A stretch of DNA of 39,007 nucleotides from contig JADGIG010000026.1 of NCBI GenBank assembly GCA_018985235.1, forward strand, positions 1 through 39,007. The letters run 5' to 3'. Under the pieces are notes generated by a model. The model did no database searches and was not told the DNA's origin. It worked only from the letters and a program-made list of their open reading frames with translations. Both the position numbers and the translations under genes were made by a program. The stretch comes from Sanchytrium tribonematis (taxonomy: Eukaryota > Sanchytriomycota > Sanchytriomycetes > Sanchytriales > Sanchytriaceae). The stretch's first letter is position 1; each line of letters opens with the position of its first letter. Positions 27,354 to 37,384 of this stretch are shown one piece after another.

Positions 27354-27971
27354 ATGGAAGTCGACATCAAATTTCTTGGATACATTGCAATCAAAAGTTG
27401 TTTTAACAGGTACTTATGCTGTGAAAATTTAATATTGGGTCAATTTCTAGTGTTCGATCGAGCGTCATTAGGCGAATGGGAAACTTTCGAATTGTATAAC
27501 GCAGAGAATGGATTTTGCTTGTTAAGAGCCCACAATGGAAAGTGGCTCACAGTCATGGATGGTCAAATCACATGCGAAAAATACATGAGTTCTCGAAGTA
27601 TTTTTGCTCTCAAGGTGTGGCAGAAACACGATGATTATGCTTACAAAATATCGCTACAAACATATTTGGGTACATGGCTCTGCGCCAATCATACAACTTT
27701 GATCTTAAAGGAGCATTGCTTGGAATGGGAAAAGTTCACATTGGAAGTGCTTTCAGGCATGCCTAGATCAGTAGAAATAACTAATTTGCCAATTTCTTCG
27801 ACCAAACCAGTGTCTTGCTCCCAAACATATACCTCACAATTGACAATGGGAACTCAAACTGAAAATAGTACTGTTACTGTGGTTATACCATTAAACGAAA
27901 ACAATTCCACAGTATCAGAGGATGAATGGACACAAGTGCAAGACGTCAATTCTTCGTGTAATGGCAATTAA
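27354..27971 (+). CDS. fascin-like beta-trefoil protein
   Basis: A 205-residue protein. The first about 135 residues form one fascin-type beta-trefoil: IAIKSCFNRYLCCENLIL, VFDRASLGEWETFELY (family ADR...GEWETFEL), LRAHNGKWLTV, YLGTWLCANHTTLIL and WEKFTLE. The remaining 70 residues are Thr/Ser-rich and probably disordered, ending DEWTQVQDVNSS. Single fascin-like domains may bundle actin only when dimerised, or may bind other ligands. The role is not fixed by sequence. It is divergent from AMT2; the stop is followed by TAATAAA. Confidence 0.7.
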   Translation: MEVDIKFLGYIAIKSCFNRYLCCENLILGQFLVFDRASLGEWETFELYNAENGFCLLRAHNGKWLTVMDGQITCEKYMSSRSIFALKVWQKHDDYAYKISLQTYLGTWLCANHTTLILKEHCLEWEKFTLEVLSGMPRSVEITNLPISSTKPVSCSQTYTSQLTMGTQTENSTVTVVIPLNENNSTVSEDEWTQVQDVNSSCNGN

Positions 27972-28006
27972 TAAATTTATGAAATTTCCCCATACGCTTA
28001 CGTACA

Positions 28007-28021
28007 ATGATGACTCCTTGA
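28007..28021 (+). promoter_or_regulatory. four-codon upstream ORF ending one base before the MTR4 start
   Basis: ATGATGACTCCTTGA encodes MMTP and stops one base before the MTR4 ATG at 28023. It is the second case in the window of a tiny uORF touching a main start codon (the other precedes the PacC-like gene). Confidence 0.35.
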
Positions 28022-28022
28022 A

Positions 28023-31000
28023 ATGTTCGATGTTTTTAATCAACAATTGGATCTTAAAGCAATAGACACCAAAAGACCAGCAAACCAAGAGAATGTCACT
28101 AAGAAGAAAAAGAACTCCAAAATTCGAGTAATTGAAGATGAATTCACTCATCAATCATCTCATTCGGTAAGACATGAGGTTTGCATTCCAGAAAGTGTAG
28201 ACAATTACGAGTCGCTTTCCAATTACGAAATAAAAGAAAGATATAGAACTTGGGATTTCGAATTAGACCCTTTTCAAGAAATTGCAATTCGCTCTATCGA
28301 TAGGAATGAGAGTGTACTAGTTGCTGCTCATACTTCGGCGGGGAAGACGGTTACAGCAGAATATGCAATAGCTATGGCACTAAGGAACAAGCAAAGAGTT
28401 GTATATACTTCTCCGATCAAGGCACTTTCTAATCAAAAATATCAAGACTTTAAGAAAATATTTGGCGACGTTGGACTACTTACAGGGGACAACACAATCA
28501 ATGAATCATCATCCTGTCTTGTCATGACTACAGAAATTTTAAGATCTATGTTCTATTTGGGCTCGGAAGTTTTTAGAGAAACCAGTATCATCATATTTGA
28601 TGAAGTTCACTACTTAAGAGATCTAGAGCGTGGCGTAGTATGGGAAGAATCTATTTTATTGGCTCCCAAATCTGCTCGATTTGTATTCCTTTCAGCTACT
28701 ATCCCTAATGCTTCACAATTTGCATCATGGATTTCTTCAATTCATGAGCACATTTGCCATGTGGTTTATACAGATTTTCGACCAGTCCCACTTACGCACT
28801 ATATCTATCCACTTGGTGGGGAATGTATATATAATGTTTATGATGGTAAAAATTTTAAAAATGAAAGTTTTCAATTAGCAATGAAAGATATTGCCAACAG
28901 CTCTTTAAATCGCAAAAAGCTCGGCACTTCTAAATCTTTACAAAAACTAAACCAAATGGATGAGAATCCAGTTGAGAAAATTGTGAAGCTTTTAACTAAA
29001 AAAAATCTGGACCCAATTATAATGTTTGCATTCAGTAAAAAAGAATGTGAAACATATGCTATAAAAATAAAGCTGGACTTTAATGAGGAAGAAGAAAAAG
29101 ATGCCATTGATCTGATTTTTTCGAAAGCACTTGAGAAACTAGATGAAGAGGATCAGCAATTGCCTCAGGTTGAGTCTCTTCTGCCAATATTGCAACGGGG
29201 GATTGGGATTCATCATAGCGGTATGTTGCCAATCTTAAAAGAAGTCGTTGAAATTCTTTTTGGAAAAGGTCTTATCAAGGTACTATTTGCAACGGAAACA
29301 TTCTCTATCGGCCTTAATATGCCTGCTCGCACTTGCTGTTTTACTGGCTTAAAGAAGTTTGACGGCAAGCAAATGAGACTTTTATCAAGTGGTGAATGGA
29401 TACAAATGTCAGGAAGAGCTGGGAGAAGAGGATTGGATTCTCAAGGATTATGCGTCATGATGATTGATGATCATGTTGAAAGCGATCAGTTACTTGGAAT
29501 GATCACAGGGGAGGCGCTGCCTTTAAATTCAGCATTCCGTTTAACTTATCATATGTTACTAAATTTAAGTAGAGTAGAAGGAGTAGATAGCAGAGATTTA
29601 TTGGAAACAAGTTTTAAGCAATATCAGAAGATTGACCAACTTCCAGCCTTGGAACAACAGCTTTTTGAAAAACAGCGAAAACTGAATGATTTGAATGTTG
29701 AGAATGAAGAGCTCGTATCTCAATATTCCGATGCCTTGAAAAAGCATCATAATTTAGAAGAAGAATTAAAGAGGACATGGACGCTCCCAAAGTATTTGAA
29801 TCAATTCTTACAGGTTGGCCGCCTAGTGCATATCAAATTTAAAGACCTTGATTTCGGCTGGGGTATAGTTGTCAACTTAAAAAATAGATCTAAGGGCTTT
29901 CGTGGGGATGAACGAGCAAAGTTTTCAGTTGATGTCTTGATACGCATTCCAACTCCACAAAAATATTCTGAAGGCAGATTCCATGGAAATGTTAGCCAAG
30001 TGGTTCCAGCTTATTCACAAATAACTTGCTTTGAAAACGATCACAAATTTATTATCTCCAATTCACCTGAAATGGACGACCCCGGTATATTTGTTATAGT
30101 GCCATGTTTTCTTGATACAATTCAACACGTTTCTATAATAAGGGCAAATTTGCCGGAATATTTAATTTCTGAGGCAAATAGAGAAGTGTGTAGTAGAATA
30201 ATTAAACAGGCAAAAGCAAAGCACGATAACGAATTGCCGCTATTTGACTTCGTGCAAGATTTTGGAATCGAAGATCAAGAGTTTCAAGTTAAGTATGAAA
30301 GTTACAAAAATTGCAGAAACTCCTTACTGAATAATTCTATTATCTTGAACAAAGACATTCTTAAGTCTAAATTTATTGAGTACAAAATTAAACTTGATGT
30401 TGCAAAAGAAGTTTTAAATTTAGAAGCTCAAATCAAGGAAGCCAAAGCCATTATAACCCTTGATGAACACAATTCTCACATGCAATTGCTTAAAAAGCTT
30501 AGTTACCTCGATTCTAATGATGTGATATTGATGAAAGGCAGAGTTGCTTGCGAAATTAGTGCCGGTGATGCAGTTTTAATGACTGAATTAATATTTGACG
30601 GTTTTTTTAATGAAATGGAAGAAGAAGTCATCGTCGCAATATTGTCCTGTGTTGTTTTTTCCGAAAAATATGATGATATGGTCCCGTTGCCCAAAGAATT
30701 GGTCCAGGTTCTAGATACTTTTCAGGAAATGGTTAAAACGCTTGCGAAAGAATCTTCAGAATGTGGTTTAGAAATTGATATTAGCGAGTGTTTGTCACCC
30801 TATAGAACAGAATTGATTCCAGTTGCATACTCCTGGAGTCAAGGAACATCTTTCGTCGATATTTGTAAAATGACTGATGTCTATGAGGGCTCAATTGTCA
30901 GGATGTTTCGAAGATTGGATGAATTATTGAGACAATTAAAATCTGCTTGTGAAGTTGTAGGTAATACAGAACTGGCCACTAAATTTTCTGTATGTTGTTC

Positions 31001-31046
31001 CAAGATCAATAGGGGAATAGTTTTTACTGAAAGTTTGTATCTGTAA
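28023..31046 (+). CDS. MTR4: MTR4 nuclear exosome DExH-box RNA helicase
   Basis: 1007 residues, a Ski2-like helicase that feeds RNA to the nuclear exosome in TRAMP-type complexes. Family order is clear: RHEVCIP entry, LDPFQEIAI (Q-like motif), AHTSAGKT (Walker A, about 102-109), YTSPIKALSNQKY, MTTEILRSMFY, DEVH (193-196), FLSATIPNA, IHHSGMLPILKE, ATETFSIGLNMPA and QMSGRAGRRGLD. The arch with its KOW region (VGRLVHIKFKDLDFGWGIVVNL) and the helical-bundle C-terminus follow. The arch separates Mtr4/Ski2 from other Ski2-like helicases, and the AHTSAGKT and VVWEES context fits Mtr4. One exon. Confidence 0.94.
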   Translation: MFDVFNQQLDLKAIDTKRPANQENVTKKKKNSKIRVIEDEFTHQSSHSVRHEVCIPESVDNYESLSNYEIKERYRTWDFELDPFQEIAIRSIDRNESVLVAAHTSAGKTVTAEYAIAMALRNKQRVVYTSPIKALSNQKYQDFKKIFGDVGLLTGDNTINESSSCLVMTTEILRSMFYLGSEVFRETSIIIFDEVHYLRDLERGVVWEESILLAPKSARFVFLSATIPNASQFASWISSIHEHICHVVYTDFRPVPLTHYIYPLGGECIYNVYDGKNFKNESFQLAMKDIANSSLNRKKLGTSKSLQKLNQMDENPVEKIVKLLTKKNLDPIIMFAFSKKECETYAIKIKLDFNEEEEKDAIDLIFSKALEKLDEEDQQLPQVESLLPILQRGIGIHHSGMLPILKEVVEILFGKGLIKVLFATETFSIGLNMPARTCCFTGLKKFDGKQMRLLSSGEWIQMSGRAGRRGLDSQGLCVMMIDDHVESDQLLGMITGEALPLNSAFRLTYHMLLNLSRVEGVDSRDLLETSFKQYQKIDQLPALEQQLFEKQRKLNDLNVENEELVSQYSDALKKHHNLEEELKRTWTLPKYLNQFLQVGRLVHIKFKDLDFGWGIVVNLKNRSKGFRGDERAKFSVDVLIRIPTPQKYSEGRFHGNVSQVVPAYSQITCFENDHKFIISNSPEMDDPGIFVIVPCFLDTIQHVSIIRANLPEYLISEANREVCSRIIKQAKAKHDNELPLFDFVQDFGIEDQEFQVKYESYKNCRNSLLNNSIILNKDILKSKFIEYKIKLDVAKEVLNLEAQIKEAKAIITLDEHNSHMQLLKKLSYLDSNDVILMKGRVACEISAGDAVLMTELIFDGFFNEMEEEVIVAILSCVVFSEKYDDMVPLPKELVQVLDTFQEMVKTLAKESSECGLEIDISECLSPYRTELIPVAYSWSQGTSFVDICKMTDVYEGSIVRMFRRLDELLRQLKSACEVVGNTELATKFSVCCSKINRGIVFTESLYL

Positions 31047-31089
31047 TAAATTCTTAATTAGTACCCTTGTTTTAAGAAATCTGACAAAA

Positions 31090-34000
31090 ATGCGACACAG
31101 CTCAAGGACGAATTATTACGAGGGAAGTGACTCGGAATCCGAAGAGGCTTATCCGAAGCGAAGGTCTTCTCGACTGAATCGCAACAGACGAATCACTTTG
31201 GATGACTATGAAGAATTCTACTCCCCCGAAAATTCACCTCAGCCTAGAAAGCGGCGAAAAATTCTTTATAATATTAGAGAAACCAAATCAAAATCAAACG
31301 ACTTTATTAAAGAACGATACTCACTTAGAAATAAGGAAAATACCATCGAATCTGATATTGTAGAAGAAACTGATCCAATCGACGAAGCTGATACCCAATC
31401 TCGACATAGTGACAAAAACGACATCATTGCTTCGAAAGAAGAACATGAGGGGTCCTCAATTATCGACTTAGAGCCGAATGAAACGAAAGAGACTGAAGTT
31501 GTCGATTTGAAGCCCAAACGCACAGTTAGACTTGAGATTTTGGTTGATAAAAGCAAAGAAAATAATCTTATGGAAGAATCTAATACTTTAGAAGAAGTTG
31601 TGGAAGATGATGAGGAATTTCAGGAACCTGACGAGACCAGTTCTGAGGAATATGAAGAATTTGACGATGATATAACTTCACCTGACAGGCCTAACCCTTT
31701 CTATTCATTTCGGCGGAGGCGATCTCAAAAAATTGAGGACTTGAGTCCGGTTCAAACTTCTTATAGGACTCGGCGCAATTTAAGAAAGAAAAAAGATTTT
31801 AGACCTTTTACCGACTATCAGAGCACTCAACAAGTTCTCGATTTAATTGAGAAACAGTCAAAGTTGAACAAGAAAAGAAAAAAAATTAATTATAATAGAA
31901 ATGAAAGTGGTGATTCTAGTGAAGAAGAAAAGGAAGAAAAGAGAATCATGGACGATCGTTTGAAACAATATGACCACAGGCAAACAGTGTTGCGAGACAT
32001 GATTGAAACTCAAATGAAGTCACGATTGGTTAAGTTCGAAAAAGAATTGAATTCTGGAGATTCAGTCAGTGGCGAGGCTAATTTAATATCACCTCAATCT
32101 AATCAGTCAGATCTAGAGACCACTGCGCACGAAAAAAATGTCACAGAACAGGATCCTAACATAGAAGAAACTGAAAATCATATTTTAGTCGACCCTCCAT
32201 TGAAAAGCTGGTCTGAATGGTTTCGAAACTTACTTCTAACAGAAACTGATCCTGCACCGGGAATAGGCGCGTCTCCTGGAGACTCAAGGTATTCATCCTG
32301 GTACGATTACCTTGCCAGAGGTCCAATGGCTATCAAAGATAGACATTCAGAACCCCTCAATATCAAAATTGCAAGCAACATTTCTTTCAACTCAATCGCT
32401 GGACTAGATGAGCATATTGTTTCCATGAAAGAAATGGTTATTCTTCCATTGCTCTATCCCCATTTATATACAAATATGGGTATAAACCCTCCTAGAGGAG
32501 TCTTGTTCACTGGTCTGCCTGGCACAGGTAAAACACTCTTAGCAAGAACACTGGCATCGCAGTATGGTAACATAAGTTTTTTTGTTCGTAAAGGTGCCGA
32601 CATATTAAGCAAATGGGTAGGCGAGGCAGAGAGACAGTTGAAAAAGCTTTTTGAAGAAGCTCGAGCAAAACAACCATCCATAATATTTTTCGATGAAATT
32701 GACGGGCTTTCTCCTACCAGATCTGGTAAACAAGATCAAATTCACTCAAGTGTAGTCGCTACATTATTGGCATTAATGGACGGTCTTGAGTCGAGGGGTC
32801 AAGTTATAATAATTGGTGCAACCAATAGACCTGATGCCATTGATCCCGCTCTTCGCCGGCCTGGCAGATTTGACAGAGAACTGTATTTTACTCTTCCAAA
32901 CAAAGTTGCTCGTAAGAAAATGTTGGAGATATACACAGAAAAATGGACTCCTCGACCATCGATTGATTTACTTTCTGATTTATCTAACCAGACCATTGGA
33001 TATTGTGGTGCAGACATTAGAGCTCTTTGTACTGAATCAGCCTTGAATGCAGTGCGACGAGTATTCCCACACATATATCAAGATTTTAAAAAATATGAAG
33101 TTGATCCATCTAGTGTTGTTGTAAGTAGAAATGATTTTATTTTGGCTTTGAAAAAGGTGGTACCTTCACTTCACAGAAGCTCTCCAAATTCTATAATTCC
33201 TTTGAATTTTCAATTAGAAGTTTTGCTTTACGAGTCGATTCAATTTGTTTTTGATGCTATTTCAAATTTACTCCCAATTAATGGCATTATGGGTAGAAAG
33301 CGCAAACTGGTCCTAACAGGTCCCTCATGTGATTTGATAAGTAGGGGAGTGCTTCATCTTTTTGACTTGAATGTGATTCTTATTGATCCCTCCATATTAT
33401 TTGGTGACTCAACTAGGGTATTGAATACTAACGCAGACAGCGGAGTGTATACTTATTGCTCTTTTTAACGAAGCAAAAAAGAGGACCAGTATTGTCTACT
33501 TTCCGAGATTGGACAATTGGTTTTTTGATCTTCCAGATATATTGCAACGGCAAATTGCCTATATGATTGATATACATTCTGCCAATGAGTGCATTATCAT
33601 TTATACAACGCTACAATCCTACACCGATGCAAATGTCAATTTGATTGACTTATTTCAAATTTCCTGCACTAAAGTAATATCTGCAGCTAAAATTAGCGAC
33701 GTGTCCAGAATGAAATATTTTGCGTCAATAATTAAATGCGAGGTTGACAAGTTTTCAGCTTCCCAGTCCCGAAGTATCTCTGCAATAATTCCACCAAAGA
33801 CAATCGATACTCACAAAAATTATTCGGATGATGAAATTTTGATGATGAGAGAAAATGATGAATTTGTTTTGAGAGAATTAAGAATCGCACTTCGAAGTAT
33901 CACTATTGAAATTTGCAAAGACAAGCAGTATAAAATGTTTATTAAACCTGTGAACCCTATGGAATACGAAGATTACTATAGCGAAATAGCTCATCCACTC

Positions 34001-34747
34001 TGTTTAGCAGATGTAATGAACAAAATAGATGAGGGTGGATATTTGACTATTGGCGAATACATGGATGACATACAATTGATTCGAGACAATTGTCAGCAAT
34101 ATAATCAAGAGCAACATCAATTTGTTGTAAATGCAAATTTGATGCTAGATTTAATTATAAGTATGATAAGTCGCATTAACAAAGACTTATTGATGGAGTG
34201 CGAGAAAGTAGCTTACAGGGCAACACTGGGCTTAAGCAAGCAACTGAATAGACCAATTGAAGAGCTTTACAAAGTCAATTTGAGACAGGTAGTTAGAAGC
34301 GTTGAGCATGAAAAAGAAGCTAAAGCAGAGGAGGAATTGAACAATCAAGAGCTTGAATACGAAAATTTAGACAAAGTAGATGTTGATCATCAAGTAGCGG
34401 TTCAAAATACAGACTTAATAGATGAGAAATTAGATGCGGAGGAGCTTGAAATTACTTCTGTCATTGAGAAATCGGAAACAAAGTCCGAACGCAAATCTGA
34501 TATCTATGAAGATCTAGATGATCGTAGCAAAGAAAACTTACCTAGTGACACGGAATTCAACATAACTAGATTTAACAAAAAGCGAATTCTTTATATAATG
34601 GCACTGCTTTTGGGTCAATCATCCAAATTCAATGCTGAACAGTGTGAAAGACTTTCTAGGGATATTAGTTGTTGCTTCAATTCAAAAGCGAACCTTGATA
34701 CAATTCTTTCAATGTGCATATGTAGTATAAAATCATTTAATGAATAA
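31090..34747 (+). CDS. YTA7: ATAD2/Yta7-type AAA+ ATPase with bromodomain (2 exons)
   Basis: Join 31090-33417 and 33437-34747, giving 1212 residues. The N-terminus is highly charged and acidic (EDDEEFQEPDETSSEEYEEF). The first AAA module has Walker A GLPGTGKT (about 475-482), Walker B IIFFDEID (about 531-538) and the ATNRPDAIDPALRRPGRFD second-region-of-homology. A second, degenerate AAA module (about 690-850) is split by a 19-nt intron whose removal gives ECILIALFNEAKKRTSIVYF. A bromodomain at about 915-1020 keeps the acetyl-lysine Asn (RDNCQQYN). Yta7/ATAD2 proteins bind histone H3/H4 and disassemble or evict nucleosomes. The stop is 2 bp from the convergent ankyrin gene's stop. Confidence 0.92.
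33418..33436 (+). other. 19-nt spliceosomal intron in ATAD2/YTA7, with full TACTAAC
   Basis: GTATTGAATACTAACGCAG, phase 0 (AGG|ACA). It contains the complete yeast-type branch site TACTAAC, whose branch A is intron position 14, only 5 nt from the 3' end. This anchors the meaning of A14 in the other nine introns. Confidence 0.94.
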
Positions 34748-34754
34748 ATTTATT
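34743..34754. terminator. palindrome AATAAATTTATT containing both stop codons (ATAD2 / ankyrin)
   Basis: Same 12-bp palindrome and same geometry as at 16433: plus stop at bases 3-5, minus stop at bases 8-10, a 2-bp gap between genes. The minus stop is only reached after splicing of the ankyrin gene, which supports that intron. Confidence 0.6.
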
Positions 34755-35203
34755 TGCTGACGAATATTGCCCGAATTTCAGCGTCATCCACAACATCTAC
34801 AGCCAGGAATCCTTTATTAAAATTGGGTACCTTTTCCGTTTTTGACAGTTGGATCTGCCCCAGCATTGATTAGTTTACTTATAAGTTCACCTGATCCTAG
34901 AAGTGCAGCCAAATGCAAGGCTGTGTTACCACTTCCGAATGTTTCATTAAGATGTTCTGCAAAACTACTTTCTATGATTTCAGCAGCTATTGAGTCATAG
35001 TGGAGTAGCATCGCAAGATGTAGCGCAGTAATGCTTCCCAAAAACGCGCCCAAAAATTTATACCCATCATTAGCCACATCGGTTGGATAAGATACATCTG
35101 GGAACTTTCTTTTAACTGCTAACAATGACTTATTTTGAATCAATGAACGCACCCCGTCTTTATCGTTCTTTTTAATCTCGTTGAATAAATCGTCAGCGGT
35201 CAT
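34750..35203 (-). CDS. small ankyrin-repeat protein (2 exons)
   Basis: Join 34831-35203 and 34750-34811, giving 144 residues. It starts at the first ATG (MTADDLFNEIKKNDKDG); upstream only a GTG is open. Ankyrin repeats: an initial helix pair (LFNEIKKNDKDGVRSLIQ), SITALHLAMLLHYDSIAAEIIE, GNTALHLAALLGSGELISKLINAGADPTVKN, and a last partial repeat GKGFLAVDVVDDAEIRAIF that exists only after splicing. The long insert with FPDVSYPTDVANDGYKF between helices resembles small ankyrin proteins of the myotrophin or ANKRD type, but I cannot name an orthologue. The stop is within AATAAA. Confidence 0.78.
34812..34830 (-). other. 19-nt spliceosomal intron in ankyrin gene
   Basis: GTACCCAATTTTAATAAAG, phase 1 (G|GA). 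The only one with C at positions 4-6. T12, A14, T15 present. Splicing replaces a premature TQF end with a normal ankyrin helix. Confidence 0.87.
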
Positions 35204-35246
35204 CACTTGTTTCACAATTTAAAATACAAATCCTAAAGTATCAAAT

Positions 35247-36675
35247 TTACTCTGATTTGCCGTAATCTTTCATGAACTGCAAATGAAAAGAGGTGAAGTA
35301 ATTCAAAAATTGATCAAACTGATCTTCGGGTGGCAAAAATGTGGATCTAAAATGAAAAGTACCAGGGAGTTGTCCAAATCCATTTCCAGGAACAACGCAA
35401 ACTCCTGTTTTTTCTAACAGTTGCAGACAATAAAGCGTATCAGGGTGCTTTTTAATTTGTTGCGCCTCTTTGATAAATTTTTCTGGAAATTCTAATTTGA
35501 CAAAAACGTACATCGCACCCTCCGCTGGGTTGCACTTGACTCCAGGAAGCTTGTTTAAAGAAGTAACTAATTTCTGAGATCGCCTTTTCAAGGATTCTGA
35601 ATGAGACAATATTACCAAATATATCTTGCACCTCACTTGCATAAAGGTCATAACTTGGGCTCCCAGGAGTCGGAGGAGACACCATTAAATCAACCCCAAT
35701 TTGCCCCATAGTGTTGCTACATAGATTTACAGATGCAAGCTTATACAGCTCATCAAGAACCTGCGGATCAATATTCACTGCTTCTACATAACCACCTCTT
35801 CGACCGCATTCGCCCACTACACCTTTGCTGGTAGAGTGGAAGGAAAATAATTCCAAATCTGTGCTATAGGGAGATCCCATGTCCATAACTACTTTTTTAA
35901 AAGAATACCAAGGCTTTTCCAGGTACACGTTTGTTTGATACACCTCATCGGCCAGTAGAACTAGTCTTTGTTCATAACATAACTTGACGATTTCTCTCAT
36001 GGATTCTAACGACAAAACATTTCCAATTGGATTACCGGGGTTAATAACACATAATGCTCTCACATCTATGCCATTTTTCCTAGATGATTTCAAAGACTCG
36101 ATAATTTTGTCTAAATTTGCGTCCCACCCATCTTCTTCATCCATCTCATATCGAACAATTTGGCCTCCATTTAATGTAATTGACGCAGAATACAAAGGGT
36201 ATTGAGGAATTGGTATCATTATTCCAACTTTTTCGTTTTGTATCAAACATTTTAAAATCATTTGAACGGCTGGTGAGGCACCGTCAGTCAAAAATATGCT
36301 TTCATAATCAGACGGGTATCCGTCTCTAGACTCTATAAATTTCGCAACATTTTTGCGAATATATGGAATCCCTTTACTATGACTGTATGCTCCAACAGAT
36401 TTACAAGCAGATAATATATCCTCTGCACGTTTCTTTACATCCGATGGAAATTTGTCAAGGCCAATTAATTCCGGGTAATCCACCAATGCAGAAACTTGTC
36501 GAAGAAAAGTTATTGGCTTTTGATTTAAAGATTGAGGATTGCCAATATTACACTGAATAATAGTACGACCTTTTGATAAAAGCGATTCCGCTTTTATAGC
36601 AAGCTCGCCGCGCACCGCATATTCGGCGTTTTTTATGCAATTATGAATGCTGTCCCTGGTTAAAACGCGACGCAT
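35247..36675 (-). CDS. alanine aminotransferase (2 exons)
   Basis: Join 35616-36675 and 35247-35596, giving 469 residues, a PLP-dependent class I transaminase converting alanine and 2-oxoglutarate to pyruvate and glutamate. Strong ALT wording: AEYAVRGELAIKA, RPITFLRQVSAL-like KPITFLRQVSAL, IPIPQYPLYSA, CVINPGNPIGNV, LLADEVYQTNVY, FHSTSKGVVGECGRRGGY with the PLP Lys, VSPPTPGSPSYDLY, and after the intron NPAEGAMYVF and VVPGNGFGQ. I chose the ATG at 36675 (MRRVLTRDSIHN). An in-frame ATG at 36732 would overlap the DCN1 stop and add a basic, hydrophobic stretch that could be a mitochondrial presequence. So dual localisation is possible. Confidence 0.93.
35597..35615 (-). other. 19-nt spliceosomal intron in alanine aminotransferase
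   Basis: GTAATATTGTCTCATTCAG, phase 1 (G|AA), restoring DIFESLKRRSQK. CTCAT at positions 11-15 fits yUnAy. Not a poly-T tract, which argues against a homopolymer artefact. Confidence 0.95.
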
Positions 36676-36707
36676 AAAAGTTTGGAAAAATAATTTATTT
36701 GTCACAA

Positions 36708-37286
36708 CTATTGGCAATTTTGATTTTTCCATTCTACATATTGATCGATTAAAAGAGGCCAACTAGAAGTTTCCAAATCAAATGTAGAGATGTCTTCAAT
36801 TTTTAAAAATTCCAGATATAGATTCCAGGTATCTTTAGATATTACCTTCACTTTTTTATCCTTGGAATTTAAAAATTTTAAGAAATCAGTATGTTTTTCT
36901 AGTTGCTCTTTCGGCAAATATGCAAAAAGCAATTCCCATAAAGCAATAGCCGTTTCTAATTGCATGCTACGACTAGATTCCTCTTTTCCAAATTGAAAAG
37001 TAAATAAGTACACAACTTTAAAGAAAGTCTCGTCTTTAAGTTTGTCTCTTATAGAAGGTATTGATCTTTTGAAATCAGATATCGTGTTAATTTTAAGCGA
37101 CTTGCAACCGCTTATAAATTCTGCTTTTGGAATCTGGCACATTAATTTGCTTCCAAGTAGATACGATAGTGGGATCCATACAACATCCATCACGTCTATT
37201 CCTAGGTCTTCAGAGAATTTCTCTACCCCGTCAGCCGTGATCATGTCTTTTCTTTCAGTTGCATATTTTAAAAAAACTTTTTCCAT
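36708..37286 (-). CDS. DCN1: DCN1-like neddylation E3 (PONY domain)
   Basis: 192 residues forming the potentiating-neddylation domain that binds cullins and the acetylated N-terminus of the NEDD8 E2 UBC12. Signature phrases: MITADGVEKFSEDLGID at the start, FKVVYLFTFQFGKEESSRSMQLETAIALWELLF, ISKDTWNLYLEFL and SSWPLLIDQYVEW. There is no N-terminal UBA domain, unlike yeast Dcn1 and human DCN1L1 but like several DCN1L paralogues. The ALT gene follows 32 bp downstream on the same strand. Confidence 0.92.
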   Translation of the reverse strand: MEKVFLKYATERKDMITADGVEKFSEDLGIDVMDVVWIPLSYLLGSKLMCQIPKAEFISGCKSLKINTISDFKRSIPSIRDKLKDETFFKVVYLFTFQFGKEESSRSMQLETAIALWELLFAYLPKEQLEKHTDFLKFLNSKDKKVKVISKDTWNLYLEFLKIEDISTFDLETSSWPLLIDQYVEWKNQNCQ

Positions 37287-37384
37287 ATTTTAAAGGGGAA
37301 TTTATATTAATTTTCGTCGATCAATTTCAAGTTAAAAAGATTCGATGGTAATGCATTTCAGAAACAATTATTTACTTAAGATCT

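Noticed and set aside
33509-34747. A stand-alone bromodomain gene after ATAD2
   Set aside because: The frame opens before the supposed start (which is TTG) and continues the second AAA module. The TACTAAC-containing 19-nt intron links the two.
2107-35615. Sequencing indels as the cause of the frame breaks
   Set aside because: Indels would not produce ten in-register 19-nt GTA...AG segments with fixed T12/A14/Y15. Only the EFR3 site contains a long homopolymer.
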